DNA of 64,000 bases from assembly GCA_023846275.1 (NCBI GenBank), contig CM043865.1, positions 35,354,412-35,418,411 of the forward strand, read 5' to 3'. Numbering within the stretch: position 1 is the first letter of the stretch; each line of letters opens with the position of its first letter. Shown piece by piece: positions 59,612 through 64,000 of the stretch. The notes below the pieces were generated by a model. The model worked only from the letters and a program-made list of their open reading frames with translations, did not search any database and had not been told where the DNA came from. Both the position numbers and the translations under genes were made by a program. Source of the stretch: Vanilla planifolia. Lineage: Eukaryota > Streptophyta > Magnoliopsida > Asparagales > Orchidaceae.

Positions 59612-61733
59612 AGTAGGTATTATAACCTTAGTTAGATCTCATGATAGTAAAATATGAGATTGAGAAATTTGATGAATTTAAGAGCTTTGAATAATATTGA
59701 ACCAAGATATAGGGGATGTTAATCCAATAAGGCTTTACTATGGTACTCTTGGGTTGATTAAAAATTGTCCAAAATTATGTCAAATTAAGAAAAAAAAGAG
59801 ATAGATGAAAAAGATTTTATAACAATCTATCTTTATCAAACAAAGTGTTTATTAAGGTATTGGAGGAGATTATGGTTTTTAGTATATTCTTAAGTTAAAA
59901 TATATGTATATGTTTAAAGGTCTCCTCATAATTAGATATTTAAAATAATTGTAGTTTAGATATAAGATGAATATCTTGTATTATAATTGAGTTTTTTAGC
60001 ACCCTCATACAAAAATTTTCATGATATGTGCAAAATGATGATATTCACACGTGATGATCAATTCTTGACTAAGATTGTTCATACCAAGTGTTTAAATAAA
60101 TATTAGTTTTCGTCTTATGAATCATTTAACAATGTATTGATAAAAAAAATAATGATATGTGCAAAACAATTGGTTTAAGTATCTCAAAAGTAAAGGTGTA
60201 TGATAATATTATAAGAAAATCAATGTGTTAGACATATCTTAGAACTTATGAAGAATCTTATTTCATTGAAAGTAGTAAATAACAATTATTATACCACTAC
60301 GAAAGATGATAAAATTTTCAAAGTGGGTAAATGATCTTTGGTTATAATGCAAGCAAATTAAATTGATAAACTCTACAGTTGCAAGAAGTAATAATAATCG
60401 GTTCTACATTTGTCTTTTTATCATCTTTGACCTAAAGGATACCATTAAACTTTAGCTCATAAAACTAAGATGTATGAGTGAGAAATGTCTAAATTTGTTT
60501 TGTCAGTAAGATATTCTGTGTTGGCAACATAGGTAAAATTGATCTTGATAAGATTGTGTTTTTATGAAGCATAAAAGAGTTAGCTTTAGCTCTACTATTC
60601 ACACTACTTAGAACATATTTGATTATATTTATTTAGATTTGATGGGTCCATCACTAGTTTCACTAAAAAGAGGTGTAAGATGTATACTCATTTTTATTGA
60701 TCATTATTCTAGAAAAGTATAAGTATATGTCTTAAAAAGCATAAACAAAATATTTTATTATTTCAAATAATGAAAAATATTTATAGAAAAATAATCTAAA
60801 ACAATCAAAAGATGTTGAATGCATGAAGGATTTAAAATTTATAATAAAAAATTTAATGATTTTTATAATAGAATATTCTTAGACATAAAATGGTCCTTCA
60901 CACACCACAACATAATAATGTCATTGATGAGATGAATCAAACTCTTTTGGACAGACACATTTCTATAACAAATTTTTCTACTGTGCACATCTATTAACTC
61001 AAAGTACTAAATGAAATATGTTCAAGACATCAAACTAATTATTTAATCTTAAGAAAATTTGGTTGTCAAACTTATACTCATCAAAATAAAGGCAAGTTGG
61101 AGCCATGAGTTAAAAAGTGTATTTTCTTATGTTATGAATTGAGTGAAAAAAATATAGATTGTGACTCAAAATCACCTAAATTTATTATTAATAAAGATGC
61201 AATATTTGATGATTATTCAATACTGAAAGACAAACCAACAAAAAAAAAGACAAGGGTGTTTAGCAATAAAAAACCAAATGTTTAGAATTAGAATTTGATT
61301 AGTTTGATTTATTAGTAAAAAAAAAGAAATCATAAAAAACTGAAGTACACAATATTCAACTAATTTCTAATCAAGTTTGTATTATCACCACATTGAACAA
61401 GAAGTCAAATTTGTCTAACAAAAAAATATGAAGATTTTGTGACTTATTCACTTTCAATTGTGAGGGATACACATGCAAAATGAGCCTTCCAATTGCTTAA
61501 AAGCAATATCTAATGTAAATATTAAGAAGTGGATTCTAGCTATAAAAAAATAAATAATTTATTATATTTTCTTAATGCACAAAAGTAATATGTTGTGTCA
61601 AAATACAAGTTTTATAATAAACTCTATTGTGATAATTAACAAAGCTTTAATAAATAATCTTCACTTCTAAGTTAATGAAAAAGATCACCAATATGCACTA
61701 ACGAGAATAAATAAAGAAGATTATAATTCCAAA

Positions 61734-62170
61734 TTGATAGATTTTGTGTCGTAAACAAAAGATCACAACTTTCATGACAAGTTATGACTTTCCAGCTCTA
61801 CCACTACAAATTATTATCTTGAAATGATTCTTTAAATCTTCGTTGTAGACCACTTTTAAATCTCTTTATAATTTACAAACTTAGATGAATTTTCTTTATT
61901 GAATAGCACCAATTTTAAAAACTACAAATTGAACATGTACATGCATAACTAAAAATACTAGATTTTTTTGTCATATGCAAAAGAGCCCAACTTTCATTAT
62001 AGGTTATGATTTTCTAGTTCTATCATTACAAATTACTACTTTGGAGAGTTTCTCTAAATCTTTGTTGTAGACCAATTTCAAATCCTTCTACCTTCTATAA
62101 CTTAGATGGATTTTCCTTATTGTATAATGCCAACTCTAAAAACTACAAATTGGGCATCTACAAGTACATC
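61734..62170 (+). repeat. 222-bp-period tandem duplication
   Basis: GTTATGACTTTCCAGCTCTA at 61781 matches GTTATGATTTTCTAGTTCTA at 62003, and the copies stay collinear (TCGTTGTAGACCA / TTGTTGTAGACCA; AAAAACTACAAATTGAACAT / AAAAACTACAAATTGGGCAT). It lies between the Copia fossil and the second long direct repeat. Confidence 0.85.
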
Positions 62171-62264
62171 TCCATATGCTAGATTTTAAGCAAATAAATT
62201 TTAAATTACATTTAACAACATACCCAAAATCTAATAAATACATGAACAATATAACAAACATAAA

Positions 62265-63110
62265 TCAAAATATTCAAATATAGAATTTGTTATCTCAAAC
62301 ATATCATCTTTTTGTTTTTTTCTCAAATAAAAAATTATTATTAAAAAAAGTCTCACACAAAGAAGGAATTATTTTATAATCACCTAAAAAATTTTAGTTG
62401 AATTAGATAAATTTAATATTTTTATAATCTAACAAACATAAAGCATAAGTTTGATATTTAGATAATCAATATTTAGATAAATCTTAATATCTAACAACTT
62501 AAATAACTTACACTTCATGCACCCTTGCTGTCCTTCGTCATTAATGCGTATGTTTATTATATAAATTTGTTTCTTAAGTTTGGTGGGCTTTGATAATCAT
62601 AAATATCAAGATAAAAATAAAAAAATATTTAAAAAAAATTTTTCACCTTTTTTTTCATGCATAAAATATTTTTTTAAAAAAAAAAAACAAATTTAGACTC
62701 CCACACTAACAAGACATTAATTATTATATAACCTACTCAAAATTTCTAAGCAAATATATTATTTAATAAGCTTCTTGTCATCAATGACTATAAAATGTAT
62801 ACTTGTATATTATTTAATAATAACGTAAATTATTACTTGCCAAGATCCAAGTTATTTAGTGGTTGCTTTTTTAAGTCAAAGGAATGGTCAATGGGAAGAA
62901 TCAAGCTGATAGATTAGCTTATTATTGATGTCTTTTCCATTTCTTTTCAGGCAAACTTCTTTTGTTGCTGAGGACATTCCATTTCAACGATTAGAAACAA
63001 AAGTTGAATAGAAAAAACTAGTTTAATAATTGATCTATCACAGTGATATAATCAACAATAATTAAAATTAATAGACCTATTTTTTTAAAATAGGCTAACC
63101 TTTTTATTTT
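62265..63110 (+). repeat. Long direct repeat, copy B (~690 bp plus insertion)
   Basis: Second copy of the block at 57370. It holds about 135 extra bases near 62310-62445. Its right side runs into a (TA)n tract where copy A has a short AT-rich stretch, and the ATTAAATTTATAA word after it matches copy A near 58088, so homology may extend to about 63235. Confidence 0.85.
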
Positions 63111-63115
63111 ATTAG

Positions 63116-63221
<106 letters not shown>

Positions 63222-63418
63222 TAAATTTATAATCATATAATACTTTTTTTCTTTCTTTTTGTATTCATTTCTTGTTATATTTAATTTTTATTTTCTTTTC
63301 TATTCTTTTGGATTTTATATATTAATTCATTTTCTAAGTCTAAATTTTTTTGTAGCCCTTGTCTTAACATCTAAGGTTATATATCATATCTCATAATCAC
63401 AAGTCTTGTTATTTTAAA

Positions 63419-63830
63419 ATGTTAGTCTCATCTTTGAGTATCAGGTTACTAGAAAGTAAATCTCATCATCATTAAGTTTCACCCCTTAATTCTAGCATCC
63501 TGTGCTGAAGAAAAATAAGGGGCTCAGAATGTTAAAGCCCCATCTCTAAGCACTCACAAGACCAGATGTGAAGTTTCACATCATCAGTAAGTTTTACTCT
63601 CTCATACTAACATCTTGTGCTAATGAAGAACGAAATACTCGAAATAACAAAGTCTCATTTTTGAATATCCAAGACATCTAGAAGTGAAGTTATTTAATCA
63701 TCACTGAGTCTTGTCTCCTAATGTCACGTCTTTGTGCTAATAGTGAACAAGATACTTGGAATGTCAGAGCCTCATCTTTAAGTATCTATGACATCTTAGA
63801 GTGAGTTATCTAATTATTATTAAATTGAGA
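63419..63830 (+). repeat. Diverged tandem array, unit 110-117 bp, about 3.6 copies
   Basis: Units begin at 63419, 63529, 63644 and 63761 with ATGTTAG/ATGTTAAAG/ATAACAAAG/ATGTCAGAG, followed in each by CTCATCTTTGAGTATC-like, GAAGT..ATCATCA..AAGT and, in the three full units, CTNACATCTTGTGCTAATGAAGAA-like segments in the same order. A weaker earlier unit may start before 63419. It resembles short satellite or LTR-internal arrays; it could continue beyond 64000 only in a very decayed form. Confidence 0.8.
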
Positions 63831-64000
63831 TTTTAAAAAATTCTTTTTTATAATAATAATTGAATTTTTATCAAAAAATTATTTTTAAAAACTCTACTAA
63901 TAATGTAATAACAAACTGCTCTCTTTTTCATCTACATCATCACATCGTATAATATTATCAACCAGATCATATTATATAGTTAATTTTTTACTAAGGTGAA
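63831..64000. other. AT-rich DNA to the end of the window
   Basis: Nothing supported. Confidence 0.5.

Larger units (their letters stand above)
58771..61640 (+). mobile_element. Ty1/Copia retroelement fossil, 5' part
   Basis: A 5' LTR is followed by a primer-binding-site-like word (59614-59627) related to the initiator tRNA-Met site of Copia elements. A gag-like part starts KYEIEKFDEF near 59650. Integrase pieces lie at about 60600-61110 (HTT..LDYIYLDLMGPS, FIDHYSRK, HTPQHNNVIDEMNQTLLDR), and then a post-integrase part (GCQTYTHQNKGKLEP near 61050) to about 61500. I do not see reverse transcriptase, RNase H or a 3' LTR, so it is incomplete; it also has many interruptions. Old; age cannot be dated without a second LTR. 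Confidence 0.75.

Noticed and set aside
57370-63110. The ~690-bp direct repeats as LTRs of one ~5.7-kb element
   Set aside because: No TG...CA ends or primer-binding site, and a Copia fossil with its own LTR lies between them.

Overview
This looks like a stretch of nuclear DNA from a flowering plant. It is very AT-rich by eye, with long (TA)n microsatellites and decayed LTR retroelements. Three compact, intronless, GC- and CpG-rich plant genes stand out: an ATL-type RING-H2 ubiquitin ligase, a BAHD acyltransferase and an AT-hook (AHL) DNA-binding protein. GC-rich single-exon genes in an AT-rich background suggest a monocot, but that is an inference and I cannot name the species.

Layout. 1-15960: mostly non-coding, with a gene-start-like patch near 970-1060, a Ty3/Gypsy pol fossil (about 3590-5010), a GC-rich island of unknown origin (about 5640-5910) and a 122-bp tandem duplication near 12.9 kb. 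16408-16941 (+): the ATL gene. 17-29 kb: non-coding, with a possible Ty3/Gypsy gag fossil on the minus strand near 21 kb and a second Ty3/Gypsy pol fossil near 26.2-27.3 kb. 29322-30686 (-): the BAHD gene, with a (TA)n tract where its TATA box should be. 31-43 kb: non-coding, with a 113-bp (TA)n tract. 43129-44526: a GC-rich solo-LTR-like relic of a Ty1/Copia element on the minus strand, holding tandem U3 repeats and an snRNA-type USE/TATA pair facing the other way. 44.5-50.6 kb: AT-rich, with several local duplications and a T-rich strand. 51040-51807 (+): the AHL gene. 55.8-63.3 kb: a cluster of nested direct duplications around a broken Ty1/Copia element (5' LTR at 58771-59611). 63.4-63.8 kb: a diverged tandem array with a unit of about 115 bp.

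The three genes have unrelated roles (protein turnover at a membrane, acylation of specialised metabolites, chromatin-level regulation), and nothing suggests that they work together. I did not find a convincing undescribed multi-gene system. The most unusual things are structural: the USE/TATA motif inside the LTR, the duplicated promoter block in the 58.8-kb LTR, and the nested repeats at 55.8-63.8 kb. Nothing here was computed. All matches are from reading the sequence.
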